From assembly GCF_900105495.1 (NCBI RefSeq), contig NZ_FNTF01000002.1, positions 2,951,501 through 3,015,500 on the forward strand: a stretch of 64,000 nucleotides of DNA, given 5' to 3'. A model generated the notes under the pieces. That model saw only the letters and a program-made list of their open reading frames with translations, was not told the origin of the DNA and searched no databases. The stretch comes from Pseudomonas frederiksbergensis. Lineage in GTDB: Bacteria > Pseudomonadota > Gammaproteobacteria > Pseudomonadales > Pseudomonadaceae. A program made the position numbers and the translations under genes. Position 1 is the stretch's first letter, and every line of letters starts with the position of its first letter. Positions 35,799 to 45,560 of the stretch are shown one piece after another.

Positions 35799-38444
35799 AT
35801 GAGTGACTCCGGCCGCGCCGACGCGCTGTTAGCAGACCTGCCCCGCGACGGCCGTGGCCGGCTCAAGGTTTTTCTCGGCGCCGCGCCCGGTGTCGGCAAG
35901 ACCTACGCCATGTTGCAAGCGGCCCACACCCAACTGCGTCAGGGCGTGAAAGTCATTGCCGGCGTGGTCGAAACCCACGGTCGCGCCGAGACCGAAGCGC
36001 TGCTCGGCGGCTTGCCGCAGCAGCCGTTGGTGCGCTCGGAATACCGTGGCGTGATGCTCGAAGAAATGGACCTCGACGGCTTGCTCGCCGCCAAACCGAA
36101 ACTGGTGCTGGTGGACGAACTGGCGCACAGCAACGCCCCCGGCAGCCGCCACACCAAGCGCTGGCAAGACATTCAGGAATTGCTCGCGGCAGGCATCGAC
36201 GTGTACACCACGGTCAACGTCCAGCACCTGGAAAGTCTTAATGACAAAGTGCGTGGCATCACCGGTGTGCAGGTTCGCGAAACCCTGCCGGACTGGGTGC
36301 TGCAAGAAGCCTACGAGCTGCTGCTGATTGACCTGCCACCGCGCGAGCTGCTCGAGCGTTTGCGCGATGGCAAGGTCTACGTGCCGGAGCAGGCGAGGGC
36401 GGCCATCGACGCGTTCTTCACCCAGACCAACCTCACGGCCCTGCGCGAACTGGCGATGCAAACCGCTGCCGCTCAGGTCGATGATGATTTGACTCAGGGC
36501 TATCGCCAGCTCGGCCAAGCGGCGCCAGCGGTGCGCGGTCGCCTGTTGGTCGGCGTCGATGGCGATGCACAGGCCGAGCGTCTGGTGCGTCACGCCAGTC
36601 GCGTCGCCCAGCGTCGGCACTTGCCGTGGAGCCTGGTGCATGTGGACAACGGCAGCGTGCGAGACGAGCAGTCACGCCTGCGCCTGCAAAGTGCCCAGCA
36701 ATTGGCCGAACGCCTCGGCGGCGAAGTGGTGCTGCTGCGCGCCGGCGAGGTGGCGAAAACCCTGATCCAGCATGCCGCCGAACGCCGCGCGAGCCTGGTG
36801 TTGGTCGGTCAGTCCCGGCAGCGTTTGCGTCGCCGGTTGTTCGGCGGCGGCCTGGCGTCACGGCTGCTGCGCGATGCGCGCGGGCTGGAAATCAACGTCC
36901 TCGACAGCGATCACGAACAGCATCAGCCGCGTCAGCGTTCGGCGCAGTCACTGGTGTGGTTCGACTACGCGCTGGCGCTGGTGGCGACGGTGCTCGCCAC
37001 CGCATTGGCCTGGGCGGTGGCGAGTGTGTTGCCGCTGCCCAATATCTCGCTGGTGTTCCTCGCCGCGGTGTTGCTGGTGGCGGTGCGCAGCAGTCTGGGC
37101 CCGGCGCTGGCCTGTGCGGCGCTGTCGTTTCTGACCTATGACTTTCTGTTCATCCCGCCGAATTTTTCCTTCAGCATTCAGCGCGAAGAAGACGTGCTGA
37201 CCTTGCTGTTCTTCCTGCTGATGGCGGCGCTCACCGGTAACCTCGCGGCCCGCCAACGGCGGCAATTGCAGGCGCTGCGCGACACTCAGGAAGAGACCAC
37301 CGAACTGCTCGACCTGTCGCGCAAACTCACCGCTGCCACCGACCGCCAGGCAGTGGTCAGCGCAGCGGCCCAGCACCTCGATGGCTGGAGTGATCTGCAA
37401 CTGTGCCTGCTCAATCGAGACGGCCAGGGCGGCTGGAAAGTCGAAACCGGTGGCCCGCTGGAGTTTTCCGAAGCCGAGCGCGCTGCCGCCGATTGGGCCT
37501 GGCAACACGATCAACCGGCCGGCGCGGGCACCGGCACGTTGCCGTTCGGGCGTTGGTGGTGGTGGCCGTTGTCGGTGGAAGACGGGCCGCTGGCATTGCT
37601 CGGTGTGTGCGCCAAAGAGGGCCAGACCTTGAGCGGCCAGCGTCGGCGTTTGTTGACCGCGCTCAGCCAGCCACTGGCCCAGGCACTGGCCCGCGCGCAA
37701 TTGGCCGAAGACCTGGAAGCCGCCCGGCTGCACGGCGAAACCGAGCAACTGCGCAGTGCCTTGCTGGCCTCGGTATCCCACGATTTGCGCACGCCGCTGA
37801 CTTCCATGCGCGGCAGCATCGACAGCCTGTTGGCCCTCGGTGAGGCGATCCCGCTGGAGGATCGCCGCGAACTGCTTGAAGGCACTCGCGATGAAGCCGA
37901 GCGCCTCGATCGCTACATCCAGAACCTGCTGGACATGACCCGCCTCGGGCACGGCGCCCTGAAGCTGGCGCGGGACTGGGTGTCGCCGGCCGACATCGTC
38001 GGCAGTTCGCTCAATCGTCTGCGCGCCGTGCTGGCGCCGTTGCAGGTGACCACCGAAGTGCCGCCGCAGTTGCCGCTGCTGTACGTCCACGCTGCGCTGA
38101 TCGAACAGGCACTGGTCAACGTGCTGGAAAACGCCGCGCGGTTTTCACCGCCTCACGGTCGCCTGCAATTGCGCGCCGGGGCCGACGACAGTGAGCTGTT
38201 TTTTTCGGTGAGCGATGAAGGGCCGGGGATTCCTCCGGAGGATCGGGAGAAGATTTTCGACATGTTCTACACCGCCGCGCGCGGTGATCGTGGCGGGCAG
38301 GGCACCGGGCTGGGGCTGGCGATCTGTCAGGGCATGGTCGGTGCCCATGGCGGGCGGATCAGCGTCGCCGATGGCATCGAAGGACGAGGCACCTGCATCA
38401 CTTTGCACCTGCCGTTGCAGGCTCAGCCGACCTTTGAAAATTAA
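35799..38444 (+). CDS. kdpD: KdpD sensor histidine kinase
   Basis: 881 residues. The N-terminal KdpD domain has a Walker A motif GAAPGVGKT (residues 27-35) and LVDELAHSNAPGSRHTKRW. A universal-stress-protein-like domain spans ~250-365, then four membrane helices (DUF4118, ~385-485), a GAF-like region and the kinase core. The H box is SVSHDLRTPLTSM; the N box is NVLENAARFSPP; G boxes are DEGPGIPPEDR and GTGLGLAICQG. It senses low K+ or osmotic stress and phosphorylates KdpE. It starts 131 bases after kdpC. Confidence 0.96.
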   Translation: MSDSGRADALLADLPRDGRGRLKVFLGAAPGVGKTYAMLQAAHTQLRQGVKVIAGVVETHGRAETEALLGGLPQQPLVRSEYRGVMLEEMDLDGLLAAKPKLVLVDELAHSNAPGSRHTKRWQDIQELLAAGIDVYTTVNVQHLESLNDKVRGITGVQVRETLPDWVLQEAYELLLIDLPPRELLERLRDGKVYVPEQARAAIDAFFTQTNLTALRELAMQTAAAQVDDDLTQGYRQLGQAAPAVRGRLLVGVDGDAQAERLVRHASRVAQRRHLPWSLVHVDNGSVRDEQSRLRLQSAQQLAERLGGEVVLLRAGEVAKTLIQHAAERRASLVLVGQSRQRLRRRLFGGGLASRLLRDARGLEINVLDSDHEQHQPRQRSAQSLVWFDYALALVATVLATALAWAVASVLPLPNISLVFLAAVLLVAVRSSLGPALACAALSFLTYDFLFIPPNFSFSIQREEDVLTLLFFLLMAALTGNLAARQRRQLQALRDTQEETTELLDLSRKLTAATDRQAVVSAAAQHLDGWSDLQLCLLNRDGQGGWKVETGGPLEFSEAERAAADWAWQHDQPAGAGTGTLPFGRWWWWPLSVEDGPLALLGVCAKEGQTLSGQRRRLLTALSQPLAQALARAQLAEDLEAARLHGETEQLRSALLASVSHDLRTPLTSMRGSIDSLLALGEAIPLEDRRELLEGTRDEAERLDRYIQNLLDMTRLGHGALKLARDWVSPADIVGSSLNRLRAVLAPLQVTTEVPPQLPLLYVHAALIEQALVNVLENAARFSPPHGRLQLRAGADDSELFFSVSDEGPGIPPEDREKIFDMFYTAARGDRGGQGTGLGLAICQGMVGAHGGRISVADGIEGRGTCITLHLPLQAQPTFEN

Positions 38445-38512
38445 GAACCGAAAGTGAAGCCTGATCGCCCTTGCGTTACTCTCTTGCCACTTCTTTGTGT
38501 TGATGTGAATTC

Positions 38513-39211
38513 ATGAGCCAGACCGCGACCATTTTGGTCATCGACGACGAACCGCAGATCCGTAAATTCCTGCGCATCAGCCTTGTTTCCCAAGGCTACA
38601 AAGTGCTGGAGGCCGGCACCGGCACCGAAGGCCTGGCCCAGGCGGCGCTGAATAAACCGGACTTGCTGGTGCTTGACCTCGGTTTGCCGGACATGGACGG
38701 CCAACAGGTGCTGCGCGAGTTTCGCGAGTGGTCGACGGTGCCGGTGTTGGTGCTCTCGGTGCGCGCCAGTGAAGGGCAGAAAGTCGAAGCGCTCGACAAC
38801 GGCGCCAACGACTACGTGACCAAGCCGTTTGGCATTCAGGAGTTTCTCGCGCGGGTGCGTGCCTTGCTGCGTCAGGCTCCGGCGGGAGAAGCGCAGCAAG
38901 CGGCGCTGGCGTTCGGCCCGTTGACCGTGGATCTGGCGTATCGCCGGGTGTTGCTCGACGGCACCGAAGTCGCGCTGACCCGCAAGGAATACGCGGTGCT
39001 GGCGCAACTGGCGCGGCATCCAGGGCGGGTCATCACCCAGCAGCAATTGCTCAAGGATATTTGGGGGCCGACCCATACCGAGGACAGTCACTACCTGCGG
39101 ATTGTGGTTGGGCACCTGCGCCAGAAGCTGGCGGATGACCCGACTCAGCCGCGATTCATCGTCACCGAGGCTGGGGTCGGGTATCGGTTGTTGAGTGAAG
39201 ACAGTCTTTAG
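38513..39211 (+). CDS. kdpE: KdpE response regulator
   Basis: 232 residues of the OmpR/PhoB class. The receiver domain has the acidic pocket at IDDEPQ, the phospho-acceptor D55 in LLVLDLGLPDMDG, and Lys in YVTKPFG. The C-terminal winged helix includes LTRKEYAVLAQLARHPGRVI and HYLRIVVGHLRQKL. It is the partner of KdpD and activates kdpFABC. It lies 68 bases after kdpD. Confidence 0.96.
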   Translation: MSQTATILVIDDEPQIRKFLRISLVSQGYKVLEAGTGTEGLAQAALNKPDLLVLDLGLPDMDGQQVLREFREWSTVPVLVLSVRASEGQKVEALDNGANDYVTKPFGIQEFLARVRALLRQAPAGEAQQAALAFGPLTVDLAYRRVLLDGTEVALTRKEYAVLAQLARHPGRVITQQQLLKDIWGPTHTEDSHYLRIVVGHLRQKLADDPTQPRFIVTEAGVGYRLLSEDSL

Positions 39212-39230
39212 TTTTTATGTTGGATTATCC

Positions 39231-39332
39231 GGCCCCATCGCGAGTAGGCTCGCTCCCACAGTGATCCGGGTGTTCACAGATCATGTGACCGTCACAAAAC
39301 TCTGTGGGAGCGAGCCTGCTCGCGATGGGGCC
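39231..39332. repeat. REP doublet between kdpE and the patatin gene
   Basis: Arms of 30 bp (39231-39260 and 39303-39332) are inverted copies with one mismatch (GAGTAGG against GAGCAGG). It sits between convergent gene ends. Confidence 0.82.
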
Positions 39333-39352
39333 CTGAAATTCATTCGAGATTC

Positions 39353-40393
39353 TCAGGAATCCCGCTCATTTTCATACCGGTCCAATGTATCCCGTGCAAT
39401 CTCCCGTCCCAGCGCGATCAATTCCGGCGCCTTGTAAAACTCGAAAAACCGGCACACTCGCTTTGGCACGTTGATCAGAATATCCGGCGGATAACCGGCG
39501 ATCTTGTACTGCGCCAATGACGTCTGCATCACCTCGAAACTCTGGTTGATCAGGTCCAGCAAAGACGCTGGTCCGACGTTGTCGATGATGAACGACCCGG
39601 TTGCGGATTTTGGCGCGCCGTCGCGTTCGGGGGCGGCGGCGGGTTGCTGGGCTTCGGGTTCGGCGGACTCGATCCACGGGTTGATATCGGCTGCTTCAGC
39701 CATCAACGCTTCCTTTTCCAGCAGCAGCAATTGTTCCGCCTGTTTGCGGCGGAAAGGCAATTTTGAACCGAGCGAGTTGATCAGGCTGTCGAAACGGGTC
39801 TTGAATGCCGCCGGACGCTGGATCACCGGCAGTTGATAGTGGCGCTGGTTGGTGGAGTTGAGGTTGACCGCGATGATCAGGTCGCAATGACTCGACACCA
39901 CCGGCACGATCGGTAAAGGGTTGAGGATGCCGCCGTCCACCAGCATGCGGTTGCCCTGCATCACCGGGGTGAACAGGCTGGGAATCGCCGCCGAGGCGCG
40001 CATGGCCTGGTGCAGGCAGCCCTCCTGAAACCAGATTTCCTGCTGGTTGGTCAGGTCGGTGGCCACCGCCGTGTAGGGGATGCGCAAGTCTTCGATATTG
40101 ATCTCGCCGACGATCTTGCGGATCTGCCCGAAAACCTTCTCCCCGCGAATCGCACCCAGACGAAAACTGACGTCCACCAGGCGCAAGACGTCGAGGTAAT
40201 CCAGGCTTTCGATCCAGTTGCGGTAATCGTCGAGTTTGCCGGCGGCATAGATCCCGCCGACCACTGCGCCCATGGAACAGCCAGCGATACAGGCAATGTC
40301 GTAGCCACGCCGTTCGATTTCTTCAATGACCCCGATATGGGCGTAGCCCCGGGCTCCACCTGAGCCCAGCACCAGCGCGACACGCTTTTTCAT
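39353..40393 (-). CDS. patatin-like phospholipase family protein
   Basis: 346 residues from ATG 40393. The oxyanion loop is GSGGARGYAHIG (residues 10-21), the nucleophile is S40 in AGCSMGAVVGG, and the catalytic Asp is D153 in LVDGGILNPLP. This Ser-Asp dyad defines patatin-like lipid acyl hydrolases of the RssA type. The C-terminal ~120 residues, including an Ala/Pro-rich stretch near 250-265, are less conserved. There is no signal peptide, so it probably acts in the cytoplasm or on the inner leaflet. Its substrate is unknown. Confidence 0.9.
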   Translation of the reverse strand: MKKRVALVLGSGGARGYAHIGVIEEIERRGYDIACIAGCSMGAVVGGIYAAGKLDDYRNWIESLDYLDVLRLVDVSFRLGAIRGEKVFGQIRKIVGEINIEDLRIPYTAVATDLTNQQEIWFQEGCLHQAMRASAAIPSLFTPVMQGNRMLVDGGILNPLPIVPVVSSHCDLIIAVNLNSTNQRHYQLPVIQRPAAFKTRFDSLINSLGSKLPFRRKQAEQLLLLEKEALMAEAADINPWIESAEPEAQQPAAAPERDGAPKSATGSFIIDNVGPASLLDLINQSFEVMQTSLAQYKIAGYPPDILINVPKRVCRFFEFYKAPELIALGREIARDTLDRYENERDS

Positions 40394-40615
40394 GAATCGC
40401 CCTCGTCTGACAAGGTTCAACAATGCACCTATCGAGGCCCGCGCTTCAATCGCTAAGGTCGTTCGGCGAGGCGAGGGCGTCGTTTTTTCGACACTCTTTG
40501 GCGGCAGATGGGTATTCTCGCGAGCGCTAGAGTTTCCGAGGCGGGGCCAAGGCACTTTTCACCTGCCAGACCGTCTTAACTGCACGATTGTTTACCTATC
40601 TTTGAGGTGTGAAAA

Positions 40616-40894
40616 ATGAAAGTCTGGATCTGTGTGCCGTTGATTGCCCTGGCACTCGCCGGTTGTGCCGGTAAAACCGCTTACCGTGACAGCTGCGGTA
40701 GCCAGCTCGACGCCGCCTGGCATGAACTGGACCTGGCCAAAGTCGAGGGCTTTGCCGGGACCGTCAGCTACTCCAAGGCGCTGTCGTTGTTGACCGGTGC
40801 CAAGACCCAGCAGCAATTCGAAGCCTATGAGGGCTGTACCAAGAAGGCCGAAAAAGCACGCTTTTACATTCGTGAGTCGCGCGCGGGACGCTGA
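40616..40894 (+). CDS. small lipoprotein
   Basis: 92 residues. The N-terminus MKVWICVPLIALALAGCAGK is a lipoprotein signal with a clear lipobox LAGC. The mature part is short and charged, with two more cysteines (DSCGSQ and EGCTKK) that could form a disulphide. Glycine after the lipid-bearing cysteine does not signal inner-membrane retention, so outer-membrane sorting is likely. No domain was recognised. A CHAD protein gene follows after 88 bases on the same strand. Confidence 0.7.
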   Translation: MKVWICVPLIALALAGCAGKTAYRDSCGSQLDAAWHELDLAKVEGFAGTVSYSKALSLLTGAKTQQQFEAYEGCTKKAEKARFYIRESRAGR

Positions 40895-40982
40895 AAACCG
40901 CTCTAAGCTCTAAGCTGCTTGCGATAAGTCAGTCGCCCCGGATTTCGGCTGGCGGCTGGCAGCTGTTTACGGAGTAACTCCC

Positions 40983-41741
40983 ATGATTAACCGGTTGGTG
41001 GCTCATGTCCTGGGCCTGGAAGTCCGTTTGCTGGCCTGTCAGGCACGCTTGAGTGCGCGCACCGACCCTGAAGCGCTGCACGATCTGCGCACCACGGTTC
41101 GCCGTTTGCGCAGTCTGCTGCGACCATTGCGTGGTTTGCCTGGGGTCGAACAGCTGGAAGCGGCGGCGTCCCGGGTCGGCGACCTGACCACGCCATTACG
41201 TGATCGCGAAGTGCTGGCGGCCTACCTGCTCGAGCATGATCAACCCGAGGCTGCCCATCGGCGTATGGCGCAAATGGCCGAGGCTTATCCAGCGGTCGCG
41301 ACGAGTCCTGAAGTGGCGCAAGTGCTGATGATCCTCGATGCCTTTCCGCGTTTTTTGCGGGCCGCCCAACGTCAGGGCCTGGTCAAGGGCTTGCGTCGGC
41401 GCATCGAAAAACGCTTGGCCAAGCAGTGGAAAAAACTCGACGAAGCCCTGCACGATCCGGCACATGATCGCCACCGTTTGCGCCTTCTGATCAAGCGCGT
41501 GCGCTATGGCATCGACGCCTATCCCGAACTGGATAGACTGCCGAAAGCGGCGATGGCGCGCTTGAAATCCGCACAAGGTGCCTTGGGCGATTGGCACGAT
41601 TGCTTGCAATGGCTGGCCATGGCCGAACAGGAAACCGATTTGCAGCCCTGCGTCGCAGGCTGGAAAACTGCGATGGCCAAGGCCGAAGACCGCGCCGATC
41701 GTGTCCTCGACAAACTCAGCGCTGCCTGTTTCAAATCCTGA
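40983..41741 (+). CDS. CHAD domain-containing protein
   Basis: 252 residues. The sequence is helical and rich in Arg, His and Lys at regular spacing: EALHDLRTTVRRLRSLLRP, TPLRDREVLAAYLLEHD, RHRLRLLIKRVRYGIDAY and GALGDWHDCLQWLAMA. The HDLR-TxRRLR signature is diagnostic of CHAD, a domain that binds polyphosphate through conserved basic residues. No CYTH triphosphatase domain is fused, although CHAD proteins often occur with one. A role on polyphosphate granules is inferred from the family. Confidence 0.88.
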   Translation: MINRLVAHVLGLEVRLLACQARLSARTDPEALHDLRTTVRRLRSLLRPLRGLPGVEQLEAAASRVGDLTTPLRDREVLAAYLLEHDQPEAAHRRMAQMAEAYPAVATSPEVAQVLMILDAFPRFLRAAQRQGLVKGLRRRIEKRLAKQWKKLDEALHDPAHDRHRLRLLIKRVRYGIDAYPELDRLPKAAMARLKSAQGALGDWHDCLQWLAMAEQETDLQPCVAGWKTAMAKAEDRADRVLDKLSAACFKS

Positions 41742-41760
41742 TACCACCACAAACCGCTTA

Positions 41761-41799
41761 TGTAGCAGCTGCCGAACGCAGCCTTCGGCAGCTGCTACA
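41761..41799. repeat. single REP palindrome after the CHAD gene
   Basis: A 16-bp perfect stem (TGTAGCAGCTGCCGAA at 41761-41776 with 41784-41799) around a seven-base loop. Same family as the large doublet at 28790 but a monomer. It may also end transcription of the CHAD gene. Confidence 0.75.
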
Positions 41800-41912
41800 G
41801 AGATGGCGGTGTTATCCGGCCTATCTGTCAGTCTCTTTGGCCGGAATAAGCGCTGTGCCATCCTCGCCGGCTGGTTAAGATCCCTTCATCCTTTTCTCAT
41901 ACCGAGGTTTTC

Positions 41913-42710
41913 ATGCGCTTTTCCGATCTGCTTGATGCTGTCCGCAGCCAGCCGCTGGAGCTGTCTATCCCGGCCAAATGGGCTCAGGGGCGCGCCAGTT
42001 TCGGTGGCCTGGTGGCCGCCTTGCAGTACGAAGCCATGCGCGCGAAGGTCCCGGCGGATCGTCCGGTGCGCTCGCTGTCGATCACCTTTGTCGGCCCGGT
42101 CGAGCCTGAGGTGCCGGTCAGCTTTGAAGTCGATGTGTTGCGCGAAGGGAAGGCTGTCAGCCAGGTGCTGGGTCGGGCGATGCAGAACGGCCAAGTGGTG
42201 ACGTTGGTCCAGGGCAGCTTCGGCGCCTCGCGACTGTCGGAAGTGGCGGTGATCGCCGAACCGGCACCCGAGATGAAGCACTGGGACGATTGTCAGGAAC
42301 TGCCGTTCATCAAAGGGGTGCTCCCGGAGTTCATGCAGCATCTGGCGATGCGCTGGAGTGTCGGCGGTCTGCCGTTCACGGGCAACAAATCCCGCGAGAT
42401 GGGCGGCTGGGTGCGCTTGCGTGGGGACGTGAAGGAAGAAGCGGTCAGCGAAGCGCATATATTGGCGCTGGTTGACGCCTGGCCACCGGCCCTGATGCCG
42501 CACCTGAGTAAACCGGCGATGGGCAGCACGCAGACCTGGACCATCGAATTCGTTCAGCCGTTGCTTGAACTGAGCACGCTGGACTGGTGCAAATACCTGG
42601 TTGAAACCGAACATGCCGCTGACGGCTACGGTCATGCGGCCGCGAAATTGTGGAACGCGGACGGTCAGTTGATTGCCATGAGCCGGCAGACGGTGACGAT
42701 TTTCGCCTGA
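41913..42710 (+). CDS. TesB-like acyl-CoA thioesterase family protein
   Basis: 265 residues, the length of a double-hotdog thioesterase. The N-terminal half has WAQGRASFGGLVAALQYEAM and PVRSLSITFVGPVEPEVPVS; the second half has EAHILALVDAWPPALMPHLS (with the usual acidic residue) and WTIEFVQPL. These match the 4HBT_3/TesB-like group. It hydrolyses acyl-CoA thioesters in the cytoplasm; chain-length preference is unknown. It is convergent with the Mpo1-like gene, ending immediately next to it. Confidence 0.85.
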   Translation: MRFSDLLDAVRSQPLELSIPAKWAQGRASFGGLVAALQYEAMRAKVPADRPVRSLSITFVGPVEPEVPVSFEVDVLREGKAVSQVLGRAMQNGQVVTLVQGSFGASRLSEVAVIAEPAPEMKHWDDCQELPFIKGVLPEFMQHLAMRWSVGGLPFTGNKSREMGGWVRLRGDVKEEAVSEAHILALVDAWPPALMPHLSKPAMGSTQTWTIEFVQPLLELSTLDWCKYLVETEHAADGYGHAAAKLWNADGQLIAMSRQTVTIFA

Positions 42711-43076
42711 TCAGTGACGACGGTGGCGCTCACGCCAGGCGCGCCACCAACCGCCGCTCAGGAAGAACCGCGGGAAGGTCAGAAATTGCTCGACCAGCAA
42801 GCGCGACACGGCATCCTTGCGATCACTGAACGGCTCGGAGGCTTGCGCCTCCAGGCGGTGGCCGTGGCGTTGCAGGCCGAGGGCAGCGAGTAGTCCGATA
42901 ATGCCAATCGCGACATTGGTAAAACTCAGACTGAACACGCCCGAGACAATCAGCAGAAACGCCACGATGAACAGCGGCACGGCAATCAGGTGCAGCACCA
43001 GATTGGTCGGGTGCTGGTGATTGTTCGGGTACGCGCGCCATTGCCAGGCGGGAAGGTTGGGATGACGTTTGCCCAT
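42711..43076 (-). CDS. small membrane protein, Mpo1/DUF962-like
   Basis: 121 residues from ATG 43076, with AAGGA upstream. YPNNHQHPTNLVLHLIAVPLF and LQRHGHRLEAQASEPFS recall the H-x-x-x-N-x-x-x-H and HK/RxE-PxxF motifs of the Mpo1 (DUF962) family, whose yeast member is an Fe-dependent dioxygenase acting on 2-hydroxy fatty acids. Two membrane helices lie between the motifs. The family match is moderate, and no biochemical role is known to me in Pseudomonas. Confidence 0.6.
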   Translation of the reverse strand: MGKRHPNLPAWQWRAYPNNHQHPTNLVLHLIAVPLFIVAFLLIVSGVFSLSFTNVAIGIIGLLAALGLQRHGHRLEAQASEPFSDRKDAVSRLLVEQFLTFPRFFLSGGWWRAWRERHRRH

Positions 43077-43207
43077 GATGCTAATCCTTGGTTCGTTGAG
43101 GCTCTTGAACAAAGAATAGGCCGGGGCAAACCAGTCGGCGAATCAAGGCTGGCTATTGACGTGATAGGTGTCATGTTCGGAATTGATGTTGAACGGGCTG
43201 ACGCCTT

Positions 43208-43296
43208 CGCGAGCAAGCCCGCTCCCACAGTAAATCTCTTTTGTACCAAAAATTAATGGCCACTGAAGATCACCTGTGGGAGCGAGCCTGCTCGCG
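43208..43296. repeat. REP doublet between Mpo1-like and chemoreceptor genes
   Basis: Arms 43208-43230 and 43274-43296, 23 bp each, with two mismatches (CAAGCCC in the left arm against CAGGCTC). The left arm is a diverged copy of the GCGAGCAGGCTCGC family. Confidence 0.75.
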
Positions 43297-43305
43297 ATGG
43301 GGCCC

Positions 43306-44787
43306 TTACAGTTTCAGCTGCCCGATAGCCTTGCTCAGTTCTCCGGCCAACGCCGCCAGCTCATTGCTGGTCGTCGCCGAATCCACGGTCTGCTGCACGG
43401 TGTTCTCGGTCACATCCCGAATGCTCACCACTGCGCGATTCATTTCTTCGGCCACATGGCTCTGCTGCTCGGCCGCCACCGCGATCTGCGTGTTGCTTTC
43501 ACGCATCTGCGCCACGGCACTGGTGATCTCCGCCAACGCTGCTCCAGCCTCCTGAGCCTGTTGCACGCAATCGTCGGCCTTGAACGAGCTTTCCTGCATG
43601 AAATCCACCGCGTCCCGAGTCCCGGCCTGCAACGCCGAAACCATGATCGTGATCTCGTCAGTGGAGGTCTGGACACGTTTGGCCAGGTTGCGCACTTCAT
43701 CGGCGACCACCGCAAACCCGCGCCCCATTTCACCGGCACGGGCCGCTTCAATCGCGGCGTTCAGCGCCAGCAGATTGGTCTGTTCGGCAATGCTGTGAAT
43801 CACACTGACCACGCCGTTGATCTTCTGACTGTCCTCGGCCAGGCGCTGGATCATCTCGGCAGTTTGTTGCACTCCGCTGGACAGGCCGGCAATCGATTTC
43901 TGCACCCGACTGACCACTTCTTGCCCGCTGCCGGCCAGGGTGTCAGCGGTTTGCGAGAGGTCACGGGTGGCGCCGGCGTGCTGGGCAATGTGATAAACCG
44001 TGGCAGTCATTTCGTTGATCGCCGTGGCAGCCTGATCGGTTTCGCTTTGCTGGCCGAGCATGCCGTGACGTACCTCGTTCATGCTCGACGCCAGCCGCGC
44101 CGCGCCGACATCCAGTTGCCGGGCGGTGCTGGCGACGGTGTTGACCACCCGCTGGTAACCGGCCTGCATGGCGTTGAAGGCATTGGCCATCTGCCCGACT
44201 TCGTCAGTGCAGGCCAGCGGCACGCGGGCGGACAGGTCGCCGGTTTTCTCGACGTGGAGCATCACGTCCTTCAGCGTATTGAGTTGGCTGAGCAGGAAGC
44301 GGATCAACAATTGCGAAGCGCCGAGCATCGCCAGCATCAGGACCGCCACCGCCACGGCGTAGTTGGGAAAACGCTCGCCAAATACCTGGGCCAGGCTCGG
44401 GCCTTGGGCAATCACCGCAACCTGGTTACCCTCCGTGCGCGTGAACACTTCAGCGCCCATCAACGGGTTGTCGCCGAACAGCGGCATGACATTGATGGCG
44501 ACCCAGCCGTTGGTATCGGCCAGTTCCAGTACCGGTTGCCCGTTCAGCGACGGTGTCTGCCCGCGACTGAACGTCAGCACGTTATCGGCCTTGGGGAGCG
44601 GCTGCCCGGCGGGCCAGGCGTTGAGCAGTCGCGCCTGGGCTTGTGCCGATGCCTGAGAAGCATGACTGCGGGCCTGTTGTTCGAGCTGTACGGCGTACAA
44701 CACCAACAGCAAGGTCGTGACGAAGGCGACGGCGTTGACCGCCCAGAATTTGTATTTCAGCGAGATATTGCTAAGCCAGGCACCCAT
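43306..44787 (-). CDS. methyl-accepting chemotaxis protein
   Basis: 493 residues from ATG 44787; a longer TTG frame to 44823 is less likely. A first membrane helix ([20 protein letters not shown]) is followed by a ~120-residue periplasmic sensor, a second helix ([18 protein letters not shown]), a HAMP region ([19 protein letters not shown]) and the long helical signalling domain. The hairpin tip is [19 protein letters not shown]. It would pass ligand information to CheA/CheW. The sensor domain is short and of no type I can name. No CheB/CheR-binding pentapeptide ends the protein. Confidence 0.93.
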   Translation of the reverse strand: MGAWLSNISLKYKFWAVNAVAFVTTLLLVLYAVQLEQQARSHASQASAQAQARLLNAWPAGQPLPKADNVLTFSRGQTPSLNGQPVLELADTNGWVAINVMPLFGDNPLMGAEVFTRTEGNQVAVIAQGPSLAQVFGERFPNYAVAVAVLMLAMLGASQLLIRFLLSQLNTLKDVMLHVEKTGDLSARVPLACTDEVGQMANAFNAMQAGYQRVVNTVASTARQLDVGAARLASSMNEVRHGMLGQQSETDQAATAINEMTATVYHIAQHAGATRDLSQTADTLAGSGQEVVSRVQKSIAGLSSGVQQTAEMIQRLAEDSQKINGVVSVIHSIAEQTNLLALNAAIEAARAGEMGRGFAVVADEVRNLAKRVQTSTDEITIMVSALQAGTRDAVDFMQESSFKADDCVQQAQEAGAALAEITSAVAQMRESNTQIAVAAEQQSHVAEEMNRAVVSIRDVTENTVQQTVDSATTSNELAALAGELSKAIGQLKL

Positions 44788-44965
44788 GGAGGTCTTCTCT
44801 GATAGCGGAAACAGTTTCGGCAAGGTGCCAGTATTGTGCCGCTACTGAGGGGGCTGGATCTTGATGTGGGTCAACAACCCCGGCCCTGCTCGCGCGCAGG
44901 AATTGCGGGGCGTAATGCGCTATCCTTCGCGCCTTCAAAATTCCCTCGCTACAGGATTCCGCCCC

Positions 44966-45496
44966 ATGAAAGCCGCACTCGTCGAACTCATCAGCAAAAT
45001 AAGCTCCGGCTGCATGAGCGATGACGAAATCCTCAAAGTCGCTGACGAAGCGGCCCAGGCCTACGCCGATCCCGAGGCTTTTCTGACGGCCAATCCGGAT
45101 ATCAACTACGACGAAACCTTCCCGATTCCGCTGGGCGAGTGGGTCGTCGTCGGCAGTCTTCCAGAGACCGTGCTGTTCCAGGCCGACACCTATGTGGACC
45201 TGTTCGCCCAGATCGTTTCCTCGTTCGGCCCCGGGGTCGATTTCAATATCAAGCCCAAGCAACTGGCCAAGACCGAAGCGCTGACCGCGCTCAATCGCAT
45301 TCAGGTGCAGATGGGCAGCATGAACAAGGAAAACGGCGGTTACACGCTGATGAACTTCAGTCAGTTGCTCGACGACGATCTGCAAGTGGTGCTGGTCTAC
45401 GGCAATGATGTGCCCCGCGTGCTTGAGTTGTGCGCCCAAGTCGGCATCGCTGCCGCACCCTCGCTCGAAGCCCTGAAAATCGCCGTTCACGTTTAA
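44966..45496 (+). CDS. conserved hypothetical protein
   Basis: 176 residues from ATG 44966 (MKAALVELISKISSGCMSDD), preceded by CAGGA. It is soluble and acidic, with no signal peptide or membrane helix. Stretches such as FPIPLGEWVVVGSLPETVLFQ and DLQVVLVYGNDVPRVLELC suggest an alpha/beta fold. I do not recognise a domain. It stands alone between the divergent chemoreceptor and a small PLD-N protein. Confidence 0.6.
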   Translation: MKAALVELISKISSGCMSDDEILKVADEAAQAYADPEAFLTANPDINYDETFPIPLGEWVVVGSLPETVLFQADTYVDLFAQIVSSFGPGVDFNIKPKQLAKTEALTALNRIQVQMGSMNKENGGYTLMNFSQLLDDDLQVVLVYGNDVPRVLELCAQVGIAAAPSLEALKIAVHV

Positions 45497-45525
45497 AACA
45501 CGGAACCCTCGCAAGGCCCGGCTAT

Positions 45526-45550
45526 CCTAAGAGTGCAAACCACTCTTAGG
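45526..45550 (+). promoter_or_regulatory. stem-loop touching the ribosome binding site of the PLD-N gene
   Basis: A perfect 10-bp stem, CCTAAGAGTG (45526-45535) with CACTCTTAGG (45541-45550), loop CAAAC. The right arm runs into the AGGGAG ribosome binding site, 8 bases before the ATG at 45561. No T run follows, so it is unlikely to be a terminator. Confidence 0.5.
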
Positions 45551-45560
45551 GAGCGACACC

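Noticed and set aside
36948..38090. 380-codon minus-strand frame across kdpD
   Set aside because: Shadow frame caused by high GC at third positions.
43276..44802. 508-codon plus-strand frame opposite the chemoreceptor
   Set aside because: The chemoreceptor is certain on the minus strand; this frame is His/Arg/Gln-rich noise.
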